A stretch of DNA of 64,000 nucleotides from Aerococcus kribbianus (GTDB lineage Bacteria > Bacillota > Bacilli > Lactobacillales > Aerococcaceae): positions 868,001 through 932,000 of the forward strand of contig NZ_JAPRFR010000001.1 of assembly GCF_026805545.1 (NCBI RefSeq), given 5' to 3'. The first letter of the stretch is position 1. Every line of letters starts with the position of its first letter. The notes beneath the pieces were generated by a model. The model was given only the letters and a program-made list of their open reading frames with translations, was not told where the DNA came from and did no database searches. This document shows positions 31,083 through 39,767 of this stretch, one piece after another. The translations under genes and the position numbers were made by a program.

Positions 31083-31940
31083 TTACTGGTAGTCTGGACC
31101 TTCAATTTCTGAGTAGTAAGGAAGGGGGGTATGGTCTTGCTTGCGTCTGTAAATGATAAGAGCGAGAGACAATAAAACTAATATCCCCGCTAAAACTTGG
31201 GACACACGCAGAGGCCCAATATAAAGACTGTCGGTTCGTAAACCTTCGATGAAGAAGCGACCAAAAGAATACCAAAGCAGGTAAAGCAAAGAAGTTTCGC
31301 CTAATTTAAGGGTCTTGTCCCGGCCACGTAAAACTAACAAGAACGCAACACCCAAGAAATTCCATAGCGATTCATAGAGGAAGGTCGGTTGGTAGAATAC
31401 ACCATCAATATGCATCCCCTCAACGATAAAGTTGGGCAGGTGAAGGGTATTGCGAAGAAAATCTTCACTCACAGGCCCTCCATGCGCCTCTTGGTTAATA
31501 AAATTACCCCAGCGTCCCATGGCTTGAGCTAAAAGCAAATAGGGCGCTGCCACATCAAGAATAAATATGGGGTTGATTTGCCGGCGTTTAGCATAAAAAT
31601 AAGCCGTTAAACCACCAGCGATAACCCCACCATAAATGGCAATTCCTCCATTCCAAATAGCAAGGATTTCACCGAGGTTCTGCTGGTAATAGTCCCACTC
31701 AAAAATGACATAGTAAAGTCGGGCCCCTAAAAAACCAAGGGGAATAGCCCAAACCATCATATCTAGAATGATATCTTCATCAAAGCCTTTTTTCTTAAGC
31801 TCTCTCCCTGCTAAAGAAATGCCTAAGAAGATAGCCAAACCAATAATGATGCCATACCAATAAATTGGCCAGCCAAAGAAACGAAAGGCCACTGGATCAA
31901 TAGCAGCTATATGACTAAATATTGATTGAAAATTAAGCAT
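31083..31940 (-). CDS. lgt: Prolipoprotein diacylglyceryl transferase
   Basis: A 285-residue protein with about seven membrane segments and the Lgt signature GRWGNFINQEAHGGP. It adds diacylglycerol to the lipobox cysteine of prolipoproteins; CamS and PstS in this window are predicted substrates. It is part of hprK-lgt-gpsA-galU. Confidence 0.97.
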   Translation of the reverse strand: MLNFQSIFSHIAAIDPVAFRFFGWPIYWYGIIIGLAIFLGISLAGRELKKKGFDEDIILDMMVWAIPLGFLGARLYYVIFEWDYYQQNLGEILAIWNGGIAIYGGVIAGGLTAYFYAKRRQINPIFILDVAAPYLLLAQAMGRWGNFINQEAHGGPVSEDFLRNTLHLPNFIVEGMHIDGVFYQPTFLYESLWNFLGVAFLLVLRGRDKTLKLGETSLLYLLWYSFGRFFIEGLRTDSLYIGPLRVSQVLAGILVLLSLALIIYRRKQDHTPLPYYSEIEGPDYQ

Positions 31941-31951
31941 AAGCTAAACTC

Positions 31952-32878
31952 CTATCCCTTGTTCTCGTCAATCAAACGAGACAAATTAGCCTCAAACGTC
32001 TCTGTCGCATTGAAGCCCATGTTACGCGCTCTAAAGTTCATGGCTGCAACTTCGATAATATTGGAAATATTTTGTCCCATTTGCACGGGGACCGTAATCC
32101 GAGGAATATTAACTCCTAAAATATCTACCATTTCTTGGTCTGATCCTAAACGGTCAAAGTGATCACCCTTCTCTACCCGTTTCAAATGAACAATCAGATT
32201 TAATTCTTGGTCACTACGAACTGCCCCCGCTCCGTAAAGGGTCATCACATCAATAATCCCTAAACCACGGATTTCCATTAAATTTTTTAAAATTGCTGGG
32301 GCTTCCCCATGTAAGGTTCGTTCATCTTTTTGGTAGAAATCCACTCGATCATCCGCAACTAAACGGTGACCATTCTTGATTAATTCTAAGGCCGCCTCTG
32401 ATTTACCAACGCCAGAGGCTCCCATAATTAGTAGCCCTAAGCCATAAACTTCAACAAAAACACCATGTTTAGATTCACGTTCAGCTAATTCACCATGGAG
32501 ATAATCCGCCATAGATGAGGACAATCGCGTAGTGGTTGTTGGGGCGCCTAAAATGGGAATACCATTTTCACTAGCTGCTTGAATGGCTTCGTATTCCGGG
32601 TATTGGTCTCGGGAAAAAACAAATACCGGAGTATCCTCCTTAGCTAAGCGACGCATAATCAGTAATCGCTCGTCTGAGGTCATCTTGCTTAAATAGGTTG
32701 CCTCAGCGCGACCAAATAATTGAATCCGGTCAGAGGGATAATAATTAAAATAACCTGTTATCTCCAAACCTGGACGTGAAATATCTGCTGTTGCAACGTT
32801 ACGATTGAGGTAATCTTCTCCAGAAATCACTCGTAAATGTAAGTTGTCAACAAGCTGTTTAACTGTTACATCCGTCAT
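31952..32878 (-). CDS. hprK: HPr kinase/phosphorylase
   Basis: The 308-residue enzyme has Walker A GASGVGKS at residues 153-160 and the family signature EIRGLGIIDVMTLYGAGAVR. It phosphorylates HPr on serine in response to glycolytic state, allowing CcpA to bind cre sites. It is first in the operon. The region upstream holds a hairpin terminator and possible promoters. Confidence 0.97.
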   Translation of the reverse strand: MTDVTVKQLVDNLHLRVISGEDYLNRNVATADISRPGLEITGYFNYYPSDRIQLFGRAEATYLSKMTSDERLLIMRRLAKEDTPVFVFSRDQYPEYEAIQAASENGIPILGAPTTTTRLSSSMADYLHGELAERESKHGVFVEVYGLGLLIMGASGVGKSEAALELIKNGHRLVADDRVDFYQKDERTLHGEAPAILKNLMEIRGLGIIDVMTLYGAGAVRSDQELNLIVHLKRVEKGDHFDRLGSDQEMVDILGVNIPRITVPVQMGQNISNIIEVAAMNFRARNMGFNATETFEANLSRLIDENKG

Positions 32879-32966
32879 ATCTTCTAATCCCCCTCCTTCA
32901 TAAAGTCCTCTTCATTTTATCATAAAACCTGCCGTCATGCCTCTCCATTAACAAGACTTCTGAGCA

Positions 32967-33000
32967 CAAAAAAGAACCCATCTTTAAGGATGGATCCCAA
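32967..33000 (-). terminator. Hairpin terminator or attenuator upstream of hprK
   Basis: On the minus strand GGATCCATC pairs with GATGGGTTC (with G-U pairs), followed by TTTTTTG. It faces hprK, so it ends an upstream short RNA or attenuates read-through into hprK. Confidence 0.65.
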
Positions 33001-33137
33001 ACTAGACATAAGGAAAAGACTATGACAAAAGACCTAAGAACAGAAAATTACGCGAGTGCCCATATAGTTGGAACAAGTAAATCCCCCATTGCAGGTAGTG
33101 CAGATTATATATGCTTTGTCTTTTTATAAAGCAAATA

Positions 33138-33182
33138 AAGTGACCCTAAACACCACCTGATAATGATGTATTAGGGTCAGTT
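33138..33182 (-). terminator. Terminator of the Lia-like operon
   Basis: Stem TGACCCTAA / TTTAGGGTCA around a 20-nt loop, followed by CTTTATTTG on the minus strand, just after the last gene. Confidence 0.7.
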
Positions 33183-33187
33183 TATAA

Positions 33188-33544
33188 TTAATTATTTTTT
33201 TGGATAAATTTCTCAAATACCCAGTGGTAAATCGCAAATAAAACGGCAGTTAGGATAGCATACCAAAAACTTGTAAAGACAAAACTATTATCAAATAGAG
33301 ATGCCACTAAGGCAAACATTAATCCGTTGACAATAAAGCGGAATAACCCGAATGTCAATATGTTTAATGGTAAGGCCAACAAACTAACTATTGGACGGAT
33401 CAAAGAGTTAACAATACTTAAAAGCAAAGCTACTAGCATAGCTGACATAAAATCCGCCACATAAACATTAGGGGCTAAGATCCAAGCAATGGCCATCAAA
33501 CCAAATGCATCAATAAATAAACCTAAAAAGAAACGTTTAAACAT
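33188..33544 (-). CDS. LiaZ/YvlD-like membrane protein (phage holin family 4 name)
   Basis: The 118-residue protein has four predicted membrane segments (FFLGLFIDAFGLMAIAWIL, SAMLVALLLSIVNSLI, FIVNGLMFALVASLF, FWYAILTAVLFAIYHWV). It matches the YvlD/LiaZ family. The family name mentions holins, but this is a chromosomal envelope-stress gene, not a prophage gene. Its ATG overlaps the upstream PspC stop (TAATG). The longer frame from 33559 is less likely. Confidence 0.85.
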   Translation of the reverse strand: MFKRFFLGLFIDAFGLMAIAWILAPNVYVADFMSAMLVALLLSIVNSLIRPIVSLLALPLNILTFGLFRFIVNGLMFALVASLFDNSFVFTSFWYAILTAVLFAIYHWVFEKFIQKNN

Positions 33545-33831
33545 TAGAAGTCGCTCCATTTATCCTCATCATCTGATGTCTTTGCTTGGTGCATAGGACG
33601 TCCAGATGGTGATTTTTTATCTGTAGAGCCATAAGTGTTTCCATTACTTGCTTTTGCTTCTGGCATTAGAATTGCAGCTAAGATGTACAAGAAGACCCCT
33701 GTACCACCTGAAAGTACTAATAAGGCGGTTATCAGGCGAACAATTACCGAATCTACACCAGAGTATTCAGCTAACCCTCCACAGACACCTGCTATAATAC
33801 GGTCATTATTGGATTTTGTCAATTTTTTCAT
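33544..33831 (-). CDS. PspC domain protein (LiaY-like), long form
   Basis: The 95-residue protein has a PspC core: KLTKSNNDRIIAGVCGGLAEYSGVDSVIVRLITALLVL, then a membrane helix ending in AAILMPE. A hydrophilic tail of about 40 residues ends in DEDKWSDF. In enterococci LiaY acts with LiaX and LiaZ in membrane defence against cationic peptides. It is the second of two PspC genes here. Confidence 0.9.
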   Translation of the reverse strand: MKKLTKSNNDRIIAGVCGGLAEYSGVDSVIVRLITALLVLSGGTGVFLYILAAILMPEAKASNGNTYGSTDKKSPSGRPMHQAKTSDDEDKWSDF

Positions 33832-33850
33832 ACTAAATCAATCCTCTCTA

Positions 33851-34024
33851 CTAAGGCATTACAATCGCTAAAATAATATAAATTAATACACCAGAACCCC
33901 CTGCTAGGGTCAGTAAGACATAAATCAAACGAACAATGGTAGGGTCAATACCGAAGTAATCAGCAATCCCTGCACACACGCCAGCTAACATGACATTATC
34001 TTGTGATTTTTGCAGTCGTTTCAT
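33851..34024 (-). CDS. PspC domain protein (LiaY-like), minimal form
   Basis: Only 57 residues, essentially the bare PspC core (VMLAGVCAGIADYFGIDPTIVRLIYVLLTLAGGSG) plus one membrane helix. AGGAG at 8 nt supports the ATG at 34024; the upstream extension to 34045 includes the ribosome binding site. It is a paralogue of the next gene and lies between it and the LiaX-like gene. Confidence 0.9.
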   Translation of the reverse strand: MKRLQKSQDNVMLAGVCAGIADYFGIDPTIVRLIYVLLTLAGGSGVLIYIILAIVMP

Positions 34025-34063
34025 TTTCAACACTCCTCTTTTCACTGTGTTATTAATAGGGTC

Positions 34064-35437
34064 TTACTTTCCTGCCTTGACTAAAATATTCCCCGTCATA
34101 CTCTTTAAACTAATAGGTGCCGGATGATTTTCCAATTGGAATTGGAAAAGTTTTTGTTTATTGAGTTGGTCATCCTTTAAGCCGGTAATGGTTAAATGCT
34201 CATCACGGAAGAGAATTTGGCCATGATTAGTAGCTGCCATTCCATCAATAGGCGTTTCAGCGGGGAGGTTTAATTTAATATCCCCCGTCTTATTTTCCAC
34301 TACGATGCGTTTAGGGGCCTCTGTTAGGGTCATCCGAATATTGCCGTTGAGTCCGTGAATTTCTGCATTAGCCACTTGACCAACAATTCTTTGGTCGCCA
34401 TTATAATTTTTAGTAATCAAATCAGTCACTTGACTGTCTTTTAATGTGATTGGTGAATTCTTAGCAGCAAGCTCTAACATTTGAGCTTTAATGTCATTAA
34501 TTTCAATCAAGCCATCACTGGATTTAATAAAAATATCATTACTAGTAAGCTTATCAATCTGAATTTTACCAGAAATGGTATGCACTTGTAAGTAGTCTAA
34601 TTGTTTTTGTGGTAACTTTACCCGCACATGACTTGTTAATAGACGAGATAAGAGTTTTAGCCGCAAGCTCCCCGCATCATAACTGAAATCTGCCCGATTG
34701 AGAAAGGCTTCAAGCGGAGTTTCTTCATCATAATCACCCAACAATTTTCCTTGTACCTCAACCGCAATGGTGTCACTATCCCAGCCTTGCAAGCTAATAT
34801 TTCCCTTGGCAATATCTAGATCAATGACCGACAAATCTGCTCCTGGATAGGTCCACTCATTGGCATATTCATGGGTAATGACACGCGGAACTGGGATTCC
34901 ATTAGCCTTTTTGTCAAAAGCTACTGTACGATTAAATTGATCCCTAATGGTATCTAGACCTTCTTTAGCTCGATCAAAAATAGTTTCGGTTTGAGTTTTG
35001 GTTGATTGATTGGCCTGAGCATGTTCTGTATGGTCTTGGCTGCTTGCCGATTTCTGTTCAAGACTAGCATCTAGGTCACGAACTTCTTCCTTAACTTGAT
35101 CAATCTGTTGGTTGAGTTGGTCAATTTCTTCTCGTAACCGTTGTCTTAAAATTTCAGTAGTAGAATCGTCTTCCTCATCATCTAAACGTAACTGACGATC
35201 TGCCTGTAATTTCTTGGCTAGTTTGGCTTCTAATTCTTTTTGTAATTGGTATTTTTGATCACGCAAGGATGATTTTTGATTGGCATCTCCAGCCAGTTCT
35301 TCATAAAAATCTGCTAGGACTGCTTCCCCGTTGTTGTCTATATTTTGGCCACGATTAGCTAACAATAACTTGGCTTCTTCGGCAGTAATAATGCCTTCTT
35401 CTACTAGATTTAAAATACGTTCTTTATCTGTTGTCAT
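34064..35437 (-). CDS. LiaX/YvlB-like DUF4097 protein
   Basis: This 457-residue protein has an N-terminal helical module (KERILNLVEEGIITAEEAKLLLANR) and a charged coiled coil at about residues 55-130. A C-terminal DUF4097 beta-solenoid follows from about residue 200 (LSVIDLDIAKGNISLQGWDSDTIAVEV). The layout matches enterococcal LiaX and Bacillus YvlB, upstream of PspC and YvlD-type genes. LiaX senses and controls responses to daptomycin and antimicrobial peptides in Enterococcus; that role here is inferred. No signal peptide is visible. Confidence 0.88.
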   Translation of the reverse strand: MTTDKERILNLVEEGIITAEEAKLLLANRGQNIDNNGEAVLADFYEELAGDANQKSSLRDQKYQLQKELEAKLAKKLQADRQLRLDDEEDDSTTEILRQRLREEIDQLNQQIDQVKEEVRDLDASLEQKSASSQDHTEHAQANQSTKTQTETIFDRAKEGLDTIRDQFNRTVAFDKKANGIPVPRVITHEYANEWTYPGADLSVIDLDIAKGNISLQGWDSDTIAVEVQGKLLGDYDEETPLEAFLNRADFSYDAGSLRLKLLSRLLTSHVRVKLPQKQLDYLQVHTISGKIQIDKLTSNDIFIKSSDGLIEINDIKAQMLELAAKNSPITLKDSQVTDLITKNYNGDQRIVGQVANAEIHGLNGNIRMTLTEAPKRIVVENKTGDIKLNLPAETPIDGMAATNHGQILFRDEHLTITGLKDDQLNKQKLFQFQLENHPAPISLKSMTGNILVKAGK

Positions 35438-35461
35438 AATCTAGCCTCCTTTTATAAGCTT

Positions 35462-35490
35462 ATTATGCCAATATTTACTTGGTCTGTCAT
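35462..35490 (-). promoter_or_regulatory. Candidate promoter of the Lia-like operon
   Basis: ATGACA (35490-35485) and CATAAT (35467-35462) with a 17-nt spacer, in the 58-nt gap after sbcC. I do not see a clear LiaR-type palindrome. Confidence 0.4.
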
Positions 35491-35495
35491 AGGGC

Positions 35496-38400
35496 CTAAG
35501 TTGGATTGTTTGCTCCAATAAATTGGGCACTTGACCCATGAGGACCCGCTTTTACTTCTAGGTGAAGAGGAATCTCCTGTTTGAGCTCGTCTACATGGGA
35601 AATAATCCCCACTAACCGACCACTATTTTCTTGCAGGTCAACTAAAGTAGCAACAGCTGATTGTAAGGATTCCGTATCCAAACTGCCAAAGCCTTCATCA
35701 ATAAAGAGCGTTTCTACTTGAATGCCGCCAGCATAATTTTGCATGACATCACTTAGACCTAAAGCTAATGACAAGGAAGCCTTAAATGTTTCCCCACCAG
35801 ATAGGGTATTCACTGACCGTTCTTCCCCCGTTTGGTAGTCGAAAACCGCCAAATCAAGACCTTGACTAGCATTACCCCCTGAATACTCTTGAATACGTAA
35901 GAGTTCATAACGCTCATTAGTCATCGCTCGCAAACGCTCATTGGCAAAGGCTAAAATTTGGTCCAAATAACGGCCTAAAACATAAGACTCAAAAGGAATT
36001 TTCCCATAAGCTGTACTGCGACCATTAGCTACGGTATCCAAACTTTCTAAATCCCCATAAGATTTTTCCAAGTCCCCATAAGCTTGCCCACTATTTTGAT
36101 AGTCTTGGAAATTCTGGTCAAGATGGGTAAAATCAGTGAAGACTTGGTCACTAGCCTCTTGTAGGTCAGCTTGTTTTTGTTCAAGAGTGCTGATTGCCTG
36201 TTTGACCTGACTAATGTCTTGGTCAGAATCATACTGACTTAGAGCACTCTGATTGGCTTCTAAGTTTTTTTGATTAGCATACCAAGCTTGGTCATAATGG
36301 TTAATTGTTTGCCGCCACTCTGATAGGTGATTACTGTCTTGGTGTAAAGTTAAAATTTCTTGGTCGGACCAGTCACTGCTTTCTTTGGCCAACTGGGCTT
36401 CTTTGTCTGCTAGTTCTGCTTGTAAACTGGTAATTAACTCCTCTTGGGATTGCCTTTTGGACTTGTTGCTAATCTTTTCTTGTTCCAGTTTTTGCCGTTC
36501 CTTATCTAAAGACTGGGCTTTCTCTTCACTTGATTGAATAGCAATTTTTATTTCTTCATACTCTGCTTGGACTTGATCTTGAGACTCCCCATAAAGATTT
36601 TTTTCTAAATCTTGGCATTGATCTGCTTTCTCTTTTTCACTATTTTGGGTGCTTTGTAGCTGACTCGATACCACTTCATACTGAGTCGCTAATTCTTGCG
36701 CTTGCTTTTCAACTTGGCTTAAGTCTTTTTTATCATTGTCTACCTGGTTAAGTAAGCTTTGGTACTCGGCTTGGTCTTGGTCAAGTTTTTTCTTCTCAGC
36801 TAACAAGTTTTCTGCACTTTTTTGTAAATCACTAGCCCACTCCGCGTCATCCGCAAAGTGATATTGTTCTAATAAACTAGTTATAGCCTCTCGATTACTT
36901 TCAATCTGATTGGCTAAACGATTGACCTGACTTTTAGCTTGGTCATTAGCTGCTTGCGCCGCTTCTAAGCGGTCTTTGCTGACGTCATCAGTAGACAAAT
37001 GGGCCAATTGGGGATGGTCTGTGGCCCCACAAACTGGACAAGCTTGCCCAGGGACTAAGTCTTCGGCAAGAACTCCTGCTAAGTTTTGAAAATAGGCTTG
37101 ATAGAGCTGTTGATAATTTTGCGCCTGTTGGTCTTGGTCTTGACAAGCTTTTTGAAGCTCTTCTTCCTGATTTAGTAAACTGGTTTTTCTATCAATCAAT
37201 TGTTTGTAAGCCTCTTGCTGACGATCCAGGTCTCCTTCACGCTCATGATAAGCCAGCTGGCGATTAGTAAGATTCTGGTAAGACTGCAGAGCCTGTTCAT
37301 TATCTAGAACAACTTGCTTTAATTCTTCTATTTGACTAGACGCTTGTTTTTGCTGATTGCCTTTATTTTCTTTGTCTTCTTCAAGACGCTGGGTTTGCTT
37401 TTGCAATTTTCTCCACTCTGTTTGCAGACTCTGGTAGCGATCCCATTTTTCCAGATGTCTCACTAAATCTTGTTGATGCTTACGTTTAGAATCTAAGGAT
37501 TGAATGGCTTCTTCCCATTGAGCTGCTAAGCGCTTGAAAGCTGTCCATTTTTTAGCTAATTCGTCGCCTTCTGCGTGCAAGGTTTCTAATTTAGTTTGGG
37601 CAGTTTGCAAACGTTTTTGACTGGCATGTTGTTCAACTAACAATTGGTAACGCGTCTGAGTGGCTTCGATGGCTTGAACTTTTTTCCGTTTTTCTTCAAT
37701 TGATTGATTTGCCTGATTTAATTTTTTAGCTTCTGCTTCTAATTCAGCTTGTTTACTTAATAGCTCTCCTACTTTATCCAAATGTTTTGCTTGCTTGGCT
37801 AATTGCGATATTTCTGTTTGAATGCTTTGTCTTTTCTCTTGAAGTTGGTTGAGACGATTGCCTACCTCTTCCTTGATAAGGCTAGTTTGGCCATTATCTA
37901 TGGCTGCCATAAACTGATCAGCTGTCCACTCTGGCATCGCTTCAGCTAGTATTCTGGCTTTTTCCTTGACTTGATGACTTTGTTGACTTAATTTTTGCTT
38001 CAAATCGTGCAAACGTTGCTTTAGTTGATCTTGGAAGGCAAAGAGATGATCAGTGGCAAAAAGGTGACGCAAGACCAAAGTTTTTTCTTTGGAGCTCGCC
38101 AGTAAAAGTTTTTGAAATTCCCCTTGAGCTAGCATCACAATTTGGCGAAATTGATCCACCTGAAGTCCAATCAATTCCTCAATTACTTCTTTGACTTCAG
38201 TTTTTTTGGTCCAAATTTCATTTTCACCAGGACCAGTAAGCTCACATTTACCATCAGTAGCACTGACTTTGCCTCGCTTATTAATCCGATCCTGGGGTAA
38301 CTCCCTATAAATATGATAGTTTTTATCTTGAACAATAAAATCTAAGGCCACATAAGCAAGGTCTTCAACTGAGGCATAATCAGATTTTAACTCTTTTATT

Positions 38401-38594
38401 TGTCGAGTAGAGCCCGATGTTTGTCCATAAAGAGCGAAAACAATAGCATCAAAAATTGTTGTTTTTCCCGCACCCGTAGGACCAGTAATCAAGAACAAGG
38501 ACTCTTGGGTAACTTGGTCATTACCAGGAAATTGAATAGTCATTTGATCTTTGTAAGGTCCAAAGGCTTGCATGGTTAAGATGATTGGCCGCAT
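35496..38594 (-). CDS. sbcC: Exonuclease subunit SbcC (Rad50-like)
   Basis: The 1032-residue SMC-like ATPase has Walker A TGPTGAGKTTIFDA (from residue 37), two long coiled-coil arms around a zinc hook (ACPVCGATDHP), and signature NTLSGGETFKASLSLALGL with Walker B LFIDEGFGSLD. With SbcD it processes hairpins and broken DNA ends. Its ATG directly follows the sbcD stop codon. Confidence 0.97.
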   Translation of the reverse strand: MRPIILTMQAFGPYKDQMTIQFPGNDQVTQESLFLITGPTGAGKTTIFDAIVFALYGQTSGSTRQIKELKSDYASVEDLAYVALDFIVQDKNYHIYRELPQDRINKRGKVSATDGKCELTGPGENEIWTKKTEVKEVIEELIGLQVDQFRQIVMLAQGEFQKLLLASSKEKTLVLRHLFATDHLFAFQDQLKQRLHDLKQKLSQQSHQVKEKARILAEAMPEWTADQFMAAIDNGQTSLIKEEVGNRLNQLQEKRQSIQTEISQLAKQAKHLDKVGELLSKQAELEAEAKKLNQANQSIEEKRKKVQAIEATQTRYQLLVEQHASQKRLQTAQTKLETLHAEGDELAKKWTAFKRLAAQWEEAIQSLDSKRKHQQDLVRHLEKWDRYQSLQTEWRKLQKQTQRLEEDKENKGNQQKQASSQIEELKQVVLDNEQALQSYQNLTNRQLAYHEREGDLDRQQEAYKQLIDRKTSLLNQEEELQKACQDQDQQAQNYQQLYQAYFQNLAGVLAEDLVPGQACPVCGATDHPQLAHLSTDDVSKDRLEAAQAANDQAKSQVNRLANQIESNREAITSLLEQYHFADDAEWASDLQKSAENLLAEKKKLDQDQAEYQSLLNQVDNDKKDLSQVEKQAQELATQYEVVSSQLQSTQNSEKEKADQCQDLEKNLYGESQDQVQAEYEEIKIAIQSSEEKAQSLDKERQKLEQEKISNKSKRQSQEELITSLQAELADKEAQLAKESSDWSDQEILTLHQDSNHLSEWRQTINHYDQAWYANQKNLEANQSALSQYDSDQDISQVKQAISTLEQKQADLQEASDQVFTDFTHLDQNFQDYQNSGQAYGDLEKSYGDLESLDTVANGRSTAYGKIPFESYVLGRYLDQILAFANERLRAMTNERYELLRIQEYSGGNASQGLDLAVFDYQTGEERSVNTLSGGETFKASLSLALGLSDVMQNYAGGIQVETLFIDEGFGSLDTESLQSAVATLVDLQENSGRLVGIISHVDELKQEIPLHLEVKAGPHGSSAQFIGANNPT

Positions 38595-39743
38595 CTAATT
38601 GCCCCCTTCAATATCACGCCAAATTTCTGAACTTATCTCTCTTTGCGCAGCATTCAATGGCTGCCCAGTGACTTCCTGATAGAACTCTTGGAAAAGCTCA
38701 TCTGCTGACAACTGGTCTAATTTCTTAATATTTTTTTCAAGATTCGTTGAAGGCGACTGCGGATGGATATTAAAATAGTCTAACCCCATAATATTAGGAT
38801 AGACCCGACGTAAACGATTCATCCCATCATGGACCACCTGTTGGTCAGTAAGCTCCACAAAGACATAATCTTCCGATGGATTAAGCATTAAATCGGCAAA
38901 ACTACCTCTAAGTACCCGTAAATCATGAGGTGGATGGAAGTCATGACTGGTCACTAATATATTTTCTGCCTCTAAGTCGACTTCTAAATATTGCTTATGG
39001 TGGTTGGCTTCCGATTTAGAATACTTCAATGGAGACCCACTATAGCGTATTCGTTCTGATCCCGCTTTCTGGGCTGCATGAAGGTGACCTAAAGCCACAT
39101 AATCAAAATCTGCAAACAGATGATGAGGCACGTATTCACTGGTTCCAATTTCAGTGGGTCGTTCTGAGTCAGAATAAATCAATTGCCCTTGATCATCACG
39201 GGCTTGATTTTCCGGTGTCACATAACCATGGTAAATGGCGATATTCATTTTTTTAGGGTTCCAGTCTTGTTTAATAACCGCCATGTGAGTGGCGATAGCC
39301 TCTTCAATAGAGTGGATGCTCTGGTCAGGATAGGCCTGAGCCCACTGCAAGTGGTTGGCAAAGGGGATAAAGTACACATCAGCTTGGTCTAAAGTCAGCT
39401 TACTTGGCTCACTATTTGGTAAACCAACCATATATAAATTTTGTTGACTAAGTAGGCTACTGGCATAATTAATGCGCTCTGCACCATCGTGGTTTCCAGC
39501 AATAATGCAAATAGGACAAGTTAAACGAGAAACCATAGCCGTCAATAAATCATTGACGGCAGCCACTGTCTCGCGGTTAGGCAAGGACCGGTCATATAGG
39601 TCCCCAGCCATTATCACTAAATCTGGTGCCAAAAGGGCTACTTCTTCTAGCCATTGATTAAGGGTTTGCATTTGATCTGCAAGCAAGGGAAAATTATTGA
39701 CTACCTTTCCTAAGTGCCAATCTGCCGTATGGATAATTTTCAT
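38595..39743 (-). CDS. sbcD: Exonuclease subunit SbcD (Mre11-like nuclease)
   Basis: The 382-residue metallophosphoesterase has HTADWHLGK, AGDLYDRSLP, AGNHDGAERI and ALGHLHAAQK, the metal-binding motifs of the Mre11 family. It forms the SbcCD nuclease with the next gene. It starts 24 nt after uvrA, so the three repair genes may be cotranscribed. Confidence 0.97.
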   Translation of the reverse strand: MKIIHTADWHLGKVVNNFPLLADQMQTLNQWLEEVALLAPDLVIMAGDLYDRSLPNRETVAAVNDLLTAMVSRLTCPICIIAGNHDGAERINYASSLLSQQNLYMVGLPNSEPSKLTLDQADVYFIPFANHLQWAQAYPDQSIHSIEEAIATHMAVIKQDWNPKKMNIAIYHGYVTPENQARDDQGQLIYSDSERPTEIGTSEYVPHHLFADFDYVALGHLHAAQKAGSERIRYSGSPLKYSKSEANHHKQYLEVDLEAENILVTSHDFHPPHDLRVLRGSFADLMLNPSEDYVFVELTDQQVVHDGMNRLRRVYPNIMGLDYFNIHPQSPSTNLEKNIKKLDQLSADELFQEFYQEVTGQPLNAAQREISSEIWRDIEGGN

Positions 39744-39767
39744 TACTCCACCCTTCCTAAACTGTGA

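Larger units (their letters stand above)
32879..33187. other. 309-nt intergenic region: two hairpin terminators and a possible small transcript
   Basis: The interval between hprK and the Lia-like operon holds two minus-strand hairpins (listed separately). A perfect minus-strand TATAAT lies at 33109-33104, with TTGCTT 19 nt upstream. RNA started there would end at the hairpin at 32967-33000, giving about 130 nt. On the plus strand a 35-codon frame (33022-33129) with AGGA at 7 nt is also present, but its sequence resembles nothing I know. A TATGAT box nearer hprK (near 32927) may be its own promoter. Confidence 0.4.

Noticed and set aside
33188..33544. Prophage holin
   Set aside because: The family name is misleading; the gene context is LiaX-PspC-PspC-YvlD and no other phage genes are present.
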